The notes beneath the pieces are model-generated. The model saw nothing but the letters and a program-made list of their open reading frames with translations. It was not told the origin of the DNA and searched no databases. The translations under genes were made by a program, and so were the position numbers. 51,595 nt of DNA from UBA9630 sp043725085 (GTDB lineage: Bacteria > Patescibacteriota > Minisyncoccia > Moranbacterales > UBA2206): contig JAYSLY010000046.1 in assembly GCA_043725085.1 (NCBI GenBank), positions 1 to 51,595 of the forward strand, in the 5' to 3' direction. Positions 1 through 8,013 of the stretch are shown here, piece after piece. The first letter of the stretch is position 1; each line of letters begins with the position of its first letter.

Positions 1-11
1 AAACAATATTG

Positions 12-66
12 CCCCCCCCTGCTTAACCAAAGGATTAGGTGGGGGATTTTAGTTTGTATTTTTTTA
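12..66 (+). terminator. Probable terminator of an upstream gene
   Basis: Runs of C (12-19) and G (41-45) can pair across an imperfect inner stem. They are followed by a T-rich stretch that includes a T run at about 59-65. No coding sequence is visible before it, so it probably ends a gene outside the window. Confidence 0.5.
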
Positions 67-73
67 TAAATTT

Positions 74-108
74 GCTATACTCTTGAGTATAAGCTTGGAG
101 AGTATAGC
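74..108 (+). promoter_or_regulatory. Overlapping inverted repeats upstream of pilC
   Basis: GCTATACTC (74-82) can pair with GAGTATAGC (100-108). Alternatively TATACTC (76-82) pairs with GAGTATA (85-91). The two hairpins are mutually exclusive and lie 30-65 nt before the pilC start, so this could be an operator or an RNA switch in the leader. No protein or ligand can be named. Confidence 0.4.
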
Positions 109-138
109 ATAAAATACAAAAACAGAAAAATCAAATCT

Positions 139-1359
139 ATGAAAGTATTCTACAGTGCGAAAAATTATTCCGGTGAAACAAAAACGGGAGAGCTGGAGGT
201 GAAAAACGAAAGAGACCTCGCCACTCAGCTTCGCGCGGATGGGTACATCTTGACATCTTTCAAGGAGCTTCAGGAAGAAAAAACCAATGAGGTTAGCGTG
301 AAATTCCTAGACCGTTTTTTTAGCATTTCGCTCAAAGACAAGTTGATGTTTACGCGCAACTTGAGTGTGATGATTTCTTCCGGACTGCCGATTTCCAGGG
401 CGGTGAAAAATATTTCCTCGCAGACTAAGAACAAAAAGTTTCAGAAAATTTTGAATAGTATTTTCGATGATATTCAATCCGGAACAACTTTTGCTGATGG
501 TCTGGCGCGGTATCCGGGAATTTTTGGCGACCTGTTCGTCAATATGATCAGGGTGGGTGAGTCGAGTGGAAATTTGGAAGAAATTCTGGAAATTTTGGCC
601 ATTCAGCTGGAAAAAGAGCATGATTTGACGAGCAAAATCAAGGGCGCGATGACCTATCCGGCCGTGATTATTGTGGCAATGATCGGTATCGCAGTTTTGA
701 TGTTGACCTATATTTTGCCCAAAATGATGAGCGTTTTTGCCGATATGAAAGTTGATTTGCCTGCTTCGACCAAGTTTATTATTGCGCTAAGCAATCTTTT
801 GCGGGATCATGCCGCTTTTGTGGCGATAGGGTTTATTGTTTTTATCATAGCTATTCGTTTTTTGCTCACAACGGAAAGTGGGAAAAAGATGCTTGGTTTC
901 ATCCTAATCAATCTACCTGCGATTAAGAATATGGTGATCAAAGTGAACTGCGCGCGGTTTGCCAGGATTTACAGTTCGCTTTTGCGTAGTGGTGTGCCGG
1001 TAGTTCAAGCACTGACCATTATTTCTAACACGCTGACTAATTATTACTACAAAAAAGCAGTCAAGGATGGCATTGAAGATGTGCAAAAAGGAATAAGTCT
1101 CAGCAAGGTGATTGAAAAAAACACTAAAGTTTTTCCGGTACTGATGGCGCAGATGGCGCAAGTTGGCGAGGAAACAGGAAAAACGGAAACGATTCTTTTG
1201 AAATTAGCCGAATTCTATGAAGATGAAATCGATCAAATTTCCAAAAATATGTCCTCGATTATTGAACCGGTGCTGATGATTTTTATCGGAGGCGCAGTCG
1301 GTTTTTTTGCCATCTCAATGCTTCAGCCGATGTATAGTTTGATGGATAACATTAAATAG
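139..1359 (+). CDS. pilC: Type IV pilus inner-membrane platform protein PilC (first copy)
   Basis: This is a 406-residue GspF/PilC-family polytopic membrane protein, the usual family length. An N-terminal soluble segment (about 1-60) precedes two T2SSF repeats (about 66-190 and 268-395). Hydrophobic segments lie near 168-192, 222-243 and 378-398. The repeats show typical motifs such as the GESSGNLEE and GEETGKTE stretches. In T4P machines PilC sits in the membrane and couples the PilB/PilT motors to pilin insertion. A second PilC lies at 38345-39553. This copy heads the first pilus locus, followed by pilin-like proteins and PilMNO, but no ATPase gene is present here. No Shine-Dalgarno is evident before the ATG. 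The family call is certain; pilus versus pseudopilus use is inferred from context. Confidence 0.93.
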   Translation: MKVFYSAKNYSGETKTGELEVKNERDLATQLRADGYILTSFKELQEEKTNEVSVKFLDRFFSISLKDKLMFTRNLSVMISSGLPISRAVKNISSQTKNKKFQKILNSIFDDIQSGTTFADGLARYPGIFGDLFVNMIRVGESSGNLEEILEILAIQLEKEHDLTSKIKGAMTYPAVIIVAMIGIAVLMLTYILPKMMSVFADMKVDLPASTKFIIALSNLLRDHAAFVAIGFIVFIIAIRFLLTTESGKKMLGFILINLPAIKNMVIKVNCARFARIYSSLLRSGVPVVQALTIISNTLTNYYYKKAVKDGIEDVQKGISLSKVIEKNTKVFPVLMAQMAQVGEETGKTETILLKLAEFYEDEIDQISKNMSSIIEPVLMIFIGGAVGFFAISMLQPMYSLMDNIK

Positions 1360-1443
1360 TATTTGGTATATTGTAGCTAGCATCCGGTATGGGTGCGGCT
1401 TATGCATTATACCAAAAGCGACATATATAATCAGATTTTTGTT

Positions 1444-2805
1444 ATGATACCGAATGCTAAGTACAAAGCCTTTTTGCTTATCGAAGCCATGACTGTGTTG
1501 TTTATCTTTGCTTTGATTACGATTACTTTCTATTCCGTTATGTCTGTTGGCACACGCTATATTCAAGATGCCAAAAATCGCCTCGGTGCAATTTCGGTGG
1601 TGAATGAAAGGATGGAAATTGTGCGCAATCTTGCCTATGACAGTATTGGCACTAACACGGGCGTAGTTGGTGGCAATATTCCTCGCGATCAGGATGTGAC
1701 AGAAAACGCGCATCAATATCATATTCACACTGAAGTTTTCTATGTCGATGATCCTTTTGATGGGATTGGCTATGCCGATACGGTCTGGTTTGAGGATTAT
1801 AAAAGAGTGATCATCACAGTTTCTTGGGCTGGTGTCGATAATTCTGAAAAGGTAGAGATAGTTTCTCGTTTTGTTCCGCCCGGAAAAGAGGTTCAGCATG
1901 CAGGAGACGGAATTCTTTCTGTGAATATTTTCAGTGATCAACCCGGGGGCGCGGGAATTTCTGATTCCAATGTAACGCTAATCAATTCAGTTACGGGGCT
2001 TAATACCTATCAAATGACGGACAGTTCGGGGAATGCGACTTTTATGGGCAATCGGATAACCAACTCGATTCAAAAATATCAGATAACTGTGACAAAAGAT
2101 GGCTATGAAACCGTTAGCACAATGCCACCCTATCCACTCACGCCACTCTATAACCCAATCGATGTGCATGCCTCGGTGGTAACGGGAACAATGAATGTGG
2201 CCAATATCGTGCAAAACAAATTGGCCAATATTAAGATTAGCACAGTCGACCATCTTGATGCGCCAATTTCCGGCACCACTTTCCAGTTGGTTGGCGGAAG
2301 AAAGCTGGGCACCGATGTTGCCCTGCCAAATGCTCCGGTCTATAACTTTGATGAAAATGGCACGACCGATTCAGGAGGAGAAAAACTATATAGCGCGATC
2401 AGTCCGGGAAACTATGCTTTTTCCTTAACCGGCGCAACACTAAGTGGCTATGCTATAATAAGTACCACTCCAACCTTGCCATTTCCTTTATTATCAGCTG
2501 ACGGGACGCTAAATGCTAAACTTAAGCTGGCGAGCAAAACCGTTACTTCACTACTAGTTTCTGTGACTGATTTGAGCAGCACGCTTCCTGTTTCCGGTGC
2601 AAAAGTGAAGCTTACCAACACCGCATTAGGTTATGAAAAGGAATTAACGACAGCTGGTGAAGGAAATGCTTTTTTTCCTGATTCGAGTGATCCTCTCTTG
2701 CCAGGGACCTATCACCTAAAGGTTACAGCGGATGGATTTTCCGATAAGGAATCAGATGTTACAATTACTGATGGCAGCCTTAAGATAGAATCAGTCGGGC
2801 TATAG
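1444..2805 (+). CDS. Prepilin-like surface protein with carboxypeptidase-regulatory-like domains
   Basis: The product is 454 residues from the ATG at 1444. A GTG at 1393 would add 17 residues that fit a prepilin leader poorly. The N-terminus carries a type III signal: a short basic leader, cleavage after Ala9, Phe at +1 and Glu at +5, then a hydrophobic helix of about 20 residues. The rest is beta-rich, with at least two segments resembling CarboxypepD_reg/Ig-like modules (about 165-235 and 385-454, ending in KDGYET and ADGFSDK style strands). It is probably displayed at the pilus tip or surface after PilD processing. A TATAAT box lies at 1426-1431, so an internal promoter is possible. Ala instead of Gly at -1 is less common. 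The adhesin role is inference. Confidence 0.75.
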   Translation: MIPNAKYKAFLLIEAMTVLFIFALITITFYSVMSVGTRYIQDAKNRLGAISVVNERMEIVRNLAYDSIGTNTGVVGGNIPRDQDVTENAHQYHIHTEVFYVDDPFDGIGYADTVWFEDYKRVIITVSWAGVDNSEKVEIVSRFVPPGKEVQHAGDGILSVNIFSDQPGGAGISDSNVTLINSVTGLNTYQMTDSSGNATFMGNRITNSIQKYQITVTKDGYETVSTMPPYPLTPLYNPIDVHASVVTGTMNVANIVQNKLANIKISTVDHLDAPISGTTFQLVGGRKLGTDVALPNAPVYNFDENGTTDSGGEKLYSAISPGNYAFSLTGATLSGYAIISTTPTLPFPLLSADGTLNAKLKLASKTVTSLLVSVTDLSSTLPVSGAKVKLTNTALGYEKELTTAGEGNAFFPDSSDPLLPGTYHLKVTADGFSDKESDVTITDGSLKIESVGL

Positions 2806-2826
2806 GTTCGCGAAGCGAATGAATTT

Positions 2827-3474
2827 ATGCAAATGAAAAAAAATAAAAATTGGAAAAATAGAAAAGGTTTGACGCTTATCGAAACAGTAATGGCGATCGC
2901 CATTTTCGCTATCGGCATGGAAGGCTTTACTATCCTTTTTTCGCGAGCGTGGCAAAGCAATGCATATACGTTGGAAATGGGACAATCTTCGATGGCGGTT
3001 TCCCAGGGCGTAAATAGTTTGGTGGATTATCTTCGCAGCGCTCGTCAAGCAGACGATGGATCTTATGCAATTAAATCGGCCAATGATAATGATGTTGTGG
3101 TATATTCCGACTATGATCGTGATGGAGTGACTGAGCGGATCCATATCTATAAAAATGGACAAAATATTTTAATGGGCATAACGCATCCGACAACAACAAT
3201 GCCAAAAAGCTATCCTAATAGTGACCAGCAAACCGTTACTATCGCCCAAAGAATTGTTAATACCAATGCGGAGCCAATTTTCTATTATTACGACAGAAAT
3301 TATGCCGGTTCTCCTGCTCAACTGCCATTGACTACCCCGGCCAATGTTGCCGACATCCGTCTTATGAAAATTCATTTGAAGATCAATATCAATCCTAATC
3401 GCGCTCCGGATAACATTGAAATGCAAACTTTTGTGGAAATGCGAAATTTAGGCGATCACGATAGTGTGCATTAA
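2827..3474 (+). CDS. Minor pilin / pseudopilin with N-terminal methylation motif
   Basis: The product is 215 residues. A basic leader ends in KG, followed by LTLIE (Glu at +5 of the mature protein) and a hydrophobic helix to about residue 37, the class III prepilin signature cleaved by PilD. The remainder resembles the PilV/PilW group of minor pilins. It lies 21 nt after the preceding prepilin gene and overlaps a possible GTG start of the next gene, so the three are probably co-transcribed. A small TTCGC/GCGAA hairpin sits in the gap (2808-2820). ATG at 2827 is taken; ATG at 2833 is equally possible. The exact minor pilin class cannot be assigned by eye. Confidence 0.75.
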   Translation: MQMKKNKNWKNRKGLTLIETVMAIAIFAIGMEGFTILFSRAWQSNAYTLEMGQSSMAVSQGVNSLVDYLRSARQADDGSYAIKSANDNDVVVYSDYDRDGVTERIHIYKNGQNILMGITHPTTTMPKSYPNSDQQTVTIAQRIVNTNAEPIFYYYDRNYAGSPAQLPLTTPANVADIRLMKIHLKININPNRAPDNIEMQTFVEMRNLGDHDSVH

Positions 3475-3490
3475 GCATATAGCATGTAAC

Positions 3491-4969
3491 ATGAAACATA
3501 TAATATGTAACAAAGACAGAAAACAAAAAGCTAGCAACAAACGTGGCTCTGCTTTGGCTTACGCGCTTATTATCATGACGATAGTGATGATTATTTTGGT
3601 TTCCATGCTTGGCTATATTTCTTCTCAGCTCAAATTTAGCTTAAATCGTGTGGAAAAAGAGAAAGCTTTTCAGGTGGCGGAAGCAGGAATCTATTATTAT
3701 CGCTGGTATCTGGCACATGAAACTTCCGGAAGAACGGCCTTGGAGATCAATAACTTTTTGCAAACCGGCGGTCCGATGGGATTTTCTCCGGCCGCAGTCA
3801 GCTATGAAGGAATCGGGCAATATCAATTAGTCATCACGCCACCAATTCCTGGCTCAACAATAATCAACATAGAATCAACCGGTTGGTCTGATAAGGCGCC
3901 GAACATGAAAAGGACAATCTCAGTCAGATTTCGCAGGCCGTCTTGGAGTGAATATATTTTTCTGTCCAATAGTTTTATTAATTTTGGAGATCAGGCCGTG
4001 GTGTTTGGCAAAGTTCATTCCAACGGAGGAATTCGTTTTGATGGAATTGCTCACAACACAGTAAGCTCGCTTTTGCCTTCGTTTAATGACCCAACATATG
4101 GAGGAAATCGGTTGCAATTTGGCGTGCATACGACAAAAAATCCGGCCGATCCGGACGCTCCGACATATCCTTGGTCCAGTGGAGCAGTGCCTAATCGCCC
4201 TGATGTCTTTATGGGCGGGCGAGAGTTTCCTGTTTCTGAAGTGAGCTTTACGGGAGTTACAACGGACCTTGCCAATATGAAAGATCAAGCTCAGCATGGA
4301 CATGGTAACTATTTCGATGCAACGGGAGTGGGCAGGCAGATTATTCTAAAAAGCAATGGGACATTTGATGTTTGCACGATCGCTTCCGCCAATAGCAATA
4401 CCCACGCGATCAGTAATAATAATGGATACCTCAAAAATAGCGGGAGTGGCACATGCAGTAGCTGTAGCGGAGCATGTCTAAGCAATTATGCCATTCCGGA
4501 TGGCGGAATAATATTTGTGGAAAATGACACCTGGGTCGAAGGGACTATTAATAATAAGCGCGTGTCCATTGTCGCGGCTAATTTGTCGGGAGGAGGGAAT
4601 CAGCGGGATATCTATATCGGAATCAGCAATACTAATCTGCAATATGCCGCGTATGATTGCAATAATATGCTCGGATTGATTGCGCAACGCGATGTGCGCG
4701 TGCTCGGAAGTTGTCCGGATAATTTTATTGTTGATGCGGCTCTTTTGGCCCAAGGAGGAGTGGTGGGAATAAATGACAATGGCTTTAGTGGAAAAAATTC
4801 TCTGACATTTAATGGTGCGATTGCGTCCTATTTGCAACCATACTTTGCGCATGGAAATAATGGTTTTGCTGCGCGTACCTATAATTTTAATAATAACTTG
4901 CTGTATTGCCCGCCACCCTATTTTCCAACTGGCACAGATTATGCAATTGATCTTTGGGAAGAACTATAA
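3491..4969 (+). CDS. PilX-like pilus-associated surface protein
   Basis: The product is about 493 residues from ATG 3491; a GTG at 3464 would extend it by 9 residues and overlap the upstream gene. The basic N-terminus leads into a hydrophobic helix (ALAYALIIMTIVMIILVSML) followed by an amphipathic segment with KAFQVAEAGIYYY. That layout is characteristic of PilX N-terminal-domain proteins. The C-terminal 400 residues are beta-rich, Asn/Gly-rich and contain a Cys cluster near the middle (TCSSCSGAC). It closes the first set of pilin-like genes before pilM. Possible role: pilus tip or cell-surface exposed protein. The upstream sequence is a run of ATG-rich near-repeats, so the start is uncertain. 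Confidence 0.65.
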   Translation: MKHIICNKDRKQKASNKRGSALAYALIIMTIVMIILVSMLGYISSQLKFSLNRVEKEKAFQVAEAGIYYYRWYLAHETSGRTALEINNFLQTGGPMGFSPAAVSYEGIGQYQLVITPPIPGSTIINIESTGWSDKAPNMKRTISVRFRRPSWSEYIFLSNSFINFGDQAVVFGKVHSNGGIRFDGIAHNTVSSLLPSFNDPTYGGNRLQFGVHTTKNPADPDAPTYPWSSGAVPNRPDVFMGGREFPVSEVSFTGVTTDLANMKDQAQHGHGNYFDATGVGRQIILKSNGTFDVCTIASANSNTHAISNNNGYLKNSGSGTCSSCSGACLSNYAIPDGGIIFVENDTWVEGTINNKRVSIVAANLSGGGNQRDIYIGISNTNLQYAAYDCNNMLGLIAQRDVRVLGSCPDNFIVDAALLAQGGVVGINDNGFSGKNSLTFNGAIASYLQPYFAHGNNGFAARTYNFNNNLLYCPPPYFPTGTDYAIDLWEEL

Positions 4970-4976
4970 AAAAATG

Positions 4977-4985
4977 TGCTATAAT
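4977..4985 (+). promoter_or_regulatory. Extended -10 promoter of pilM (leaderless)
   Basis: TGCTATAAT is a TGn-extended consensus -10. Exactly 6 nt separate the box from the pilM ATG at 4992, so the predicted transcription start falls on or next to the start codon. Confidence 0.6.
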
Positions 4986-4991
4986 TAAATT

Positions 4992-6071
4992 ATGAATTTT
5001 CTGAAAAAAAATATAATCAACTTTGAAGATGCCTATTTTGGAATTGATTTGGGCGACCTTTTTGTTAAAGTTGTAGAGTTGGAAAGCAAGGGGCTTGGCG
5101 ATTCTGTTCGATCCTATTCTATCGCAGCGATTCCTGACGGTTGTATTGAAGATGGGCGAATTATTGACAAACAAAAAGTGATTCAGGCCATCAAGGCAGC
5201 TGTTACTTCGGCTGGGCCAAAAAAAATAAATACGAAAAAAGTTATTTGTTCTTTGCCTGAATCAAAAGTTTTTTTGCGGGTACTTTCGATTCCGCACATG
5301 GAGCAATCCGAAATCAGCGAAGCGATAAAATGGGAGATTGAAGCCAGCATCCCGCTTTCTGTTGATCAAGTCTACTATGACTGGCAGCTAATTGGCGAGT
5401 CTTTGGGCAATCAAAATATCCTAACCGTGGCTGTCTCCCGGGAAATAGTCGATGATATTTTGGAGATCTTGGAAGTGGCCGGGCTTGAGGCGTATGGCCT
5501 GGAGACGGAGTCGGTTGTCACAGCGAGAAGTCTTATTAGTGATACAGATTCTGATGCCAACATTTCTTTGATTGTTGACTTGGGTTCAAAGAGAACTAAT
5601 TTTATTGTTTCTGAAGGAAATATTCCTTTTTTCACATCAAGCATTCCTTTTTCCTCCAATGGTGTAACCGATGCCATTGCGAAAACGCTAGGGATCGGTA
5701 GTGAGGAAGCAGAAAAAATAAAGATTTCTCAGGGTGTTGGTTCGTGCAATAGTGATGATTCAGTCTTCAATTCCATGCAATCGTACCTGGAAGGGCTTTC
5801 TGTTGAAATTGAAAAAACGATCGATTTTTATCAAAATATAAACAGTAAATCAGGCAAAGTGGAGAAGATAATTATTTGCGGAGGAGCAAATCTGAAAGGG
5901 CTGGTGCCATATCTCACAAAGAGGCTACAAAGCAAAATTTGCATTGGTGACCCTTGGGTAAATTTGAATTTTAATAATCGTTTGCCAATAGTTAGCAAGG
6001 AAAAGTCACTCCAGTTTACTGCCGCAATAGGCCTCGCTATGAGGAAAAAAGACTATGAAAATAGGAATTAA
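4992..6071 (+). CDS. pilM: Type IV pilus assembly protein PilM (first copy)
   Basis: This is a 359-residue actin/FtsA-fold ATPase-like protein. It shows the N-terminal phosphate-1 strand (FGIDLGDLFVKVVELE), a phosphate-2 motif (LIVDLGSKRTNFIV near residue 196) and the adenosine motif (IIICGGANLKGL near 297), in the order expected for PilM. In T4P, PilM is cytoplasmic and binds the N-terminus of PilN. The 17-nt overlap with pilN supports an operon. A paralogue lies at 32416-33522. The ATG follows directly on a consensus -10, with no room for a Shine-Dalgarno. Confidence 0.93.
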   Translation: MNFLKKNIINFEDAYFGIDLGDLFVKVVELESKGLGDSVRSYSIAAIPDGCIEDGRIIDKQKVIQAIKAAVTSAGPKKINTKKVICSLPESKVFLRVLSIPHMEQSEISEAIKWEIEASIPLSVDQVYYDWQLIGESLGNQNILTVAVSREIVDDILEILEVAGLEAYGLETESVVTARSLISDTDSDANISLIVDLGSKRTNFIVSEGNIPFFTSSIPFSSNGVTDAIAKTLGIGSEEAEKIKISQGVGSCNSDDSVFNSMQSYLEGLSVEIEKTIDFYQNINSKSGKVEKIIICGGANLKGLVPYLTKRLQSKICIGDPWVNLNFNNRLPIVSKEKSLQFTAAIGLAMRKKDYENRN

Positions 6072-6609
6072 TTTACTCCCACCGAACAAGAAGGAAGAAG
6101 TTCGCATCGCCGAGAAATTCCGGTCAATTTTGGGCTGGGAGCTGGTGATTCTTCTTATGGTTGTTATGTTTTTTGGTTTTATTTTCAGTATCAATTACCT
6201 TCTCAATATTAATCTCCGGTTAATTTCCGATGGAAAAATTAATGAGGCGAATGGGGCTCAATATGACACGATAAAATATTATGAGAGTAAGTTTTCGGAA
6301 ATTAATACCAAGATGGCTAAGATTTCCAGCATTACCAATGGGCAAATTTATTGGTCAACACTATTTTCCAAGCTAAACAACGCTGTTCCGGACAATGTGG
6401 AAATTAGCGGATTGTCAACAAAAAATTATTCACTGTCACTGGCAGGAAAAGCGAAGACCAGAGAAGATCTTTTGGTGTTTAAGGATAACCTGGAAAAGGA
6501 AGACTGTTTTGAAAATGTTGATTTGCCACTTTCTGATCTTGTTTCCAAGGAGGATATTGCCTTTCAAATAGATTTGGATATTAAAGAAAATTGCGCAAAA
6601 AATAAATGA
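6055..6609 (+). CDS. pilN: Type IV pilus assembly protein PilN (first copy)
   Basis: The product is 184 residues. The N-terminus MKIGINLLPPNKKEE matches the conserved INLLP motif of PilN that docks into PilM. One transmembrane helix follows (about 28-50), then a periplasmic or extracytoplasmic ferredoxin-like domain. The gene overlaps pilM by 17 nt and pilO by 4 nt, indicating translational coupling. The TGA stop shows that UGA is a normal stop codon here. A second PilN-like protein is at 33670-34182 but is more divergent. Confidence 0.88.
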   Translation: MKIGINLLPPNKKEEVRIAEKFRSILGWELVILLMVVMFFGFIFSINYLLNINLRLISDGKINEANGAQYDTIKYYESKFSEINTKMAKISSITNGQIYWSTLFSKLNNAVPDNVEISGLSTKNYSLSLAGKAKTREDLLVFKDNLEKEDCFENVDLPLSDLVSKEDIAFQIDLDIKENCAKNK

Positions 6610-7328
6610 AAAATTTCGTAAAAAAACATAAAATTTCTGTCAGTGTCAGCGCTTTTTTGCTCATCGTATTGCCCCTGTTCTACTGGACGACCGTATTTGC
6701 TATCAAAAAAATTGGAAGTAGCGCTGATTTGATTCAAGAGAAAATTATTGACGGAAATTTGGAGAAAATGAAAATAGAAAAGATACCCAAAATGGAAGAG
6801 ACTAACGCTGAATTTGAAAAAAACAAGGAAGCGGTGGGAACAATTCTTGATTCGGGGAGCAAAGTTGATTTTATTCGCTATATCGAATCGTTAGCAGAGG
6901 AAACAAATAATAAAATTGAAATAAAAGTTTTGAGTGATGGCGAAAATAATTCAGCGACCACACCCGGAGCCAAGCCGCTGGCTAAAAAAGATGATGCGAA
7001 GAGTATTGAGGAGCAATTGCTCTATCGGCAATATGTCTCTATGCAAGTGGATTTGACTGGCGACTATGACGGTTTTTTGAATTTTGAACATAAGTTGGAG
7101 AATAATAAATACTATGTGAATATTATTTCTTTGAATATGCAAAAAGTTTTTATCGATAAAGATGGTGGTATTTTGAAAGAAAATAACTCCAATTCAAACG
7201 GGATTTTTCTTTCACCAATGCCTCAAAGTAGCAATTCCAAGAGCAGTCCTGTTTCAGGTTTAGACCCTAGCGCTGGGAGCAATCCAGCGCTTAAAAGCTC
7301 ACTTAACCTAATTGTTTATACTCAATAA
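6606..7328 (+). CDS. pilO: PilO-like type IV pilus assembly protein (first copy)
   Basis: The product is 240 residues with a short basic N-terminus, one transmembrane helix (about 12-33), a coiled-coil stretch (about 38-75) and an alpha/beta domain, the PilO layout. Position after pilM and pilN with a 4-nt ATGA overlap supports the call; sequence similarity alone is modest. The C-terminal part holds a low-complexity Ser/Asn segment. It also carries an in-frame palindrome (7269-7291) encoding Pro-Ser-Ala-Gly-Ser-Asn-Pro-Ala, which looks inserted. PilO normally dimerises with PilN to form the alignment complex. Confidence 0.8.
   Translation: MKNFVKKHKISVSVSAFLLIVLPLFYWTTVFAIKKIGSSADLIQEKIIDGNLEKMKIEKIPKMEETNAEFEKNKEAVGTILDSGSKVDFIRYIESLAEETNNKIEIKVLSDGENNSATTPGAKPLAKKDDAKSIEEQLLYRQYVSMQVDLTGDYDGFLNFEHKLENNKYYVNIISLNMQKVFIDKDGGILKENNSNSNGIFLSPMPQSSNSKSSPVSGLDPSAGSNPALKSSLNLIVYTQ
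7269..7291 (+). repeat. Perfect palindrome inside pilO
   Basis: AGCGCTGG (7269-7276) and CCAGCGCT (7284-7291) form an 8-bp perfect stem with a 7-nt loop, in frame in the 3' part of pilO. It is one of several coding palindromes in the window. Confidence 0.7.
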
Positions 7329-7651
7329 TGTTAAATCTGAAAAACCTAAAAAAAGATATTGCTTCAGGGGATATTTTTCACAAAATTGTCGAATTTTTCG
7401 GTCGCAATTTCAAGGCTTTGGTGTTTATCCTATTTTTTGCCATGTCCGGATTTTGCGGGTATATTTGGTATTCCTATGCTTTCAATCATCAGTGGAGTGA
7501 AGAAAAAAAAGCAACTTATTTGGAAACTAAAGAAAAAGAAGTGACATTTAATCGTAAAAAGTTTCAAGATATCGTTGAAAAGGAGAGGCAAAGATCCCAG
7601 GAATATGAAAAAACAATAACAGCCGAAAAGGATATTTTTGGGATAAAATAG
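7328..7651 (+). CDS. Small membrane protein in the PilMNO operon
   Basis: The product is 107 residues with no recognised family. It has an amphipathic N-terminus (1-28), one transmembrane helix (about 31-52) and a highly charged, probably coiled-coil tail (about 58-100). The start codon overlaps the pilO stop (TAATG), so it is translationally coupled to pilMNO. A strong terminator follows, making it the last gene of the operon. The position matches where pilP sits in Gram-negative pilMNOPQ operons, but no lipobox or PilP-like beta domain is visible. A role as an accessory subunit of the alignment complex is inference. Confidence 0.7.
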   Translation: MLNLKNLKKDIASGDIFHKIVEFFGRNFKALVFILFFAMSGFCGYIWYSYAFNHQWSEEKKATYLETKEKEVTFNRKKFQDIVEKERQRSQEYEKTITAEKDIFGIK

Positions 7652-7666
7652 ATTTTTTGTCTAAAA

Positions 7667-7698
7667 CAAAACACGACATTTAAGAGTCGTGTTTTTTG
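7667..7698 (+). terminator. Rho-independent terminator after the first pilus locus
   Basis: ACACGAC (7671-7677) pairs with GTCGTGT (7686-7692) around an 8-nt loop and is followed by a T run. Flanking A and T runs extend the stem, so it could also act on the minus-strand tRNA array. Confidence 0.85.
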
Positions 7699-7718
7699 TG
7701 TGCGTCTGATGAAAATTG

Positions 7719-7792
7719 TGCGCCCTGAGGGACTCGAACCCCCGACCCTCTGGTCCGAAGCCAGATGCTCTAATCCGCTGAGCTAAGGGCGC
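7719..7792 (-). tRNA. tRNA-Arg (anticodon TCG)
   Basis: The cloverleaf has acceptor GCGCCCT/AGGGCGC, anticodon stem TCTGG/CCAGA and loop CTTCGGA with anticodon TCG (reads CGA/CGG). The T-loop is standard TTCGAGT and the discriminator is A. CCA is not encoded. Confidence 0.95.
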
Positions 7793-7826
7793 AATGTTTT
7801 TTATTTTTTATAGAAATCTACAGGGG

Positions 7827-7899
7827 GGCGAGTACTGGGAATCGAACCCAAATTCCTTGTACCACAAACAAGTGTCTTAGCCGTTAGACGATACCCGCC
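7827..7899 (-). tRNA. tRNA-His (anticodon GTG)
   Basis: Acceptor GCGGGTA/TACTCGC and anticodon loop TTGTGGT with anticodon GTG. The genome encodes G at -1 (position 7899) and C at 73 (position 7827), the histidine identity pair. CCA is not encoded. Confidence 0.94.
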
Positions 7900-7939
7900 A
7901 CTCTATAGACTTCTGATTTTATAATTTTTAAATTTCCTG

Positions 7940-8012
7940 TGCATCCCCTGGGAATCGAACCCAGAACCTTAGGATTAAGAGTCCTCTGCTCTACCGATTG
8001 AGCTAGGGATGC
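7940..8012 (-). tRNA. tRNA-Lys (anticodon CTT)
   Basis: Acceptor GCATCCC/GGGATGC and anticodon loop CTCTTAA with anticodon CTT; standard T-loop and discriminator A, with no encoded CCA. Its 5' end lies 1 nt after the stop codon of the LAGLIDADG-like gene transcribed in the same direction. Confidence 0.94.
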
Positions 8013-8013
8013 G

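Noticed and set aside
1315..1941. Minus-strand open frame overlapping pilC and the first prepilin
   Set aside because: It spans two convincing plus-strand genes and shows no start signal or family motif.
6607..6609. UGA read as glycine (Gracilibacteria/Absconditabacteria code)
   Set aside because: pilN ends at TGA at the expected length and pilO overlaps it; other genes behave the same way.
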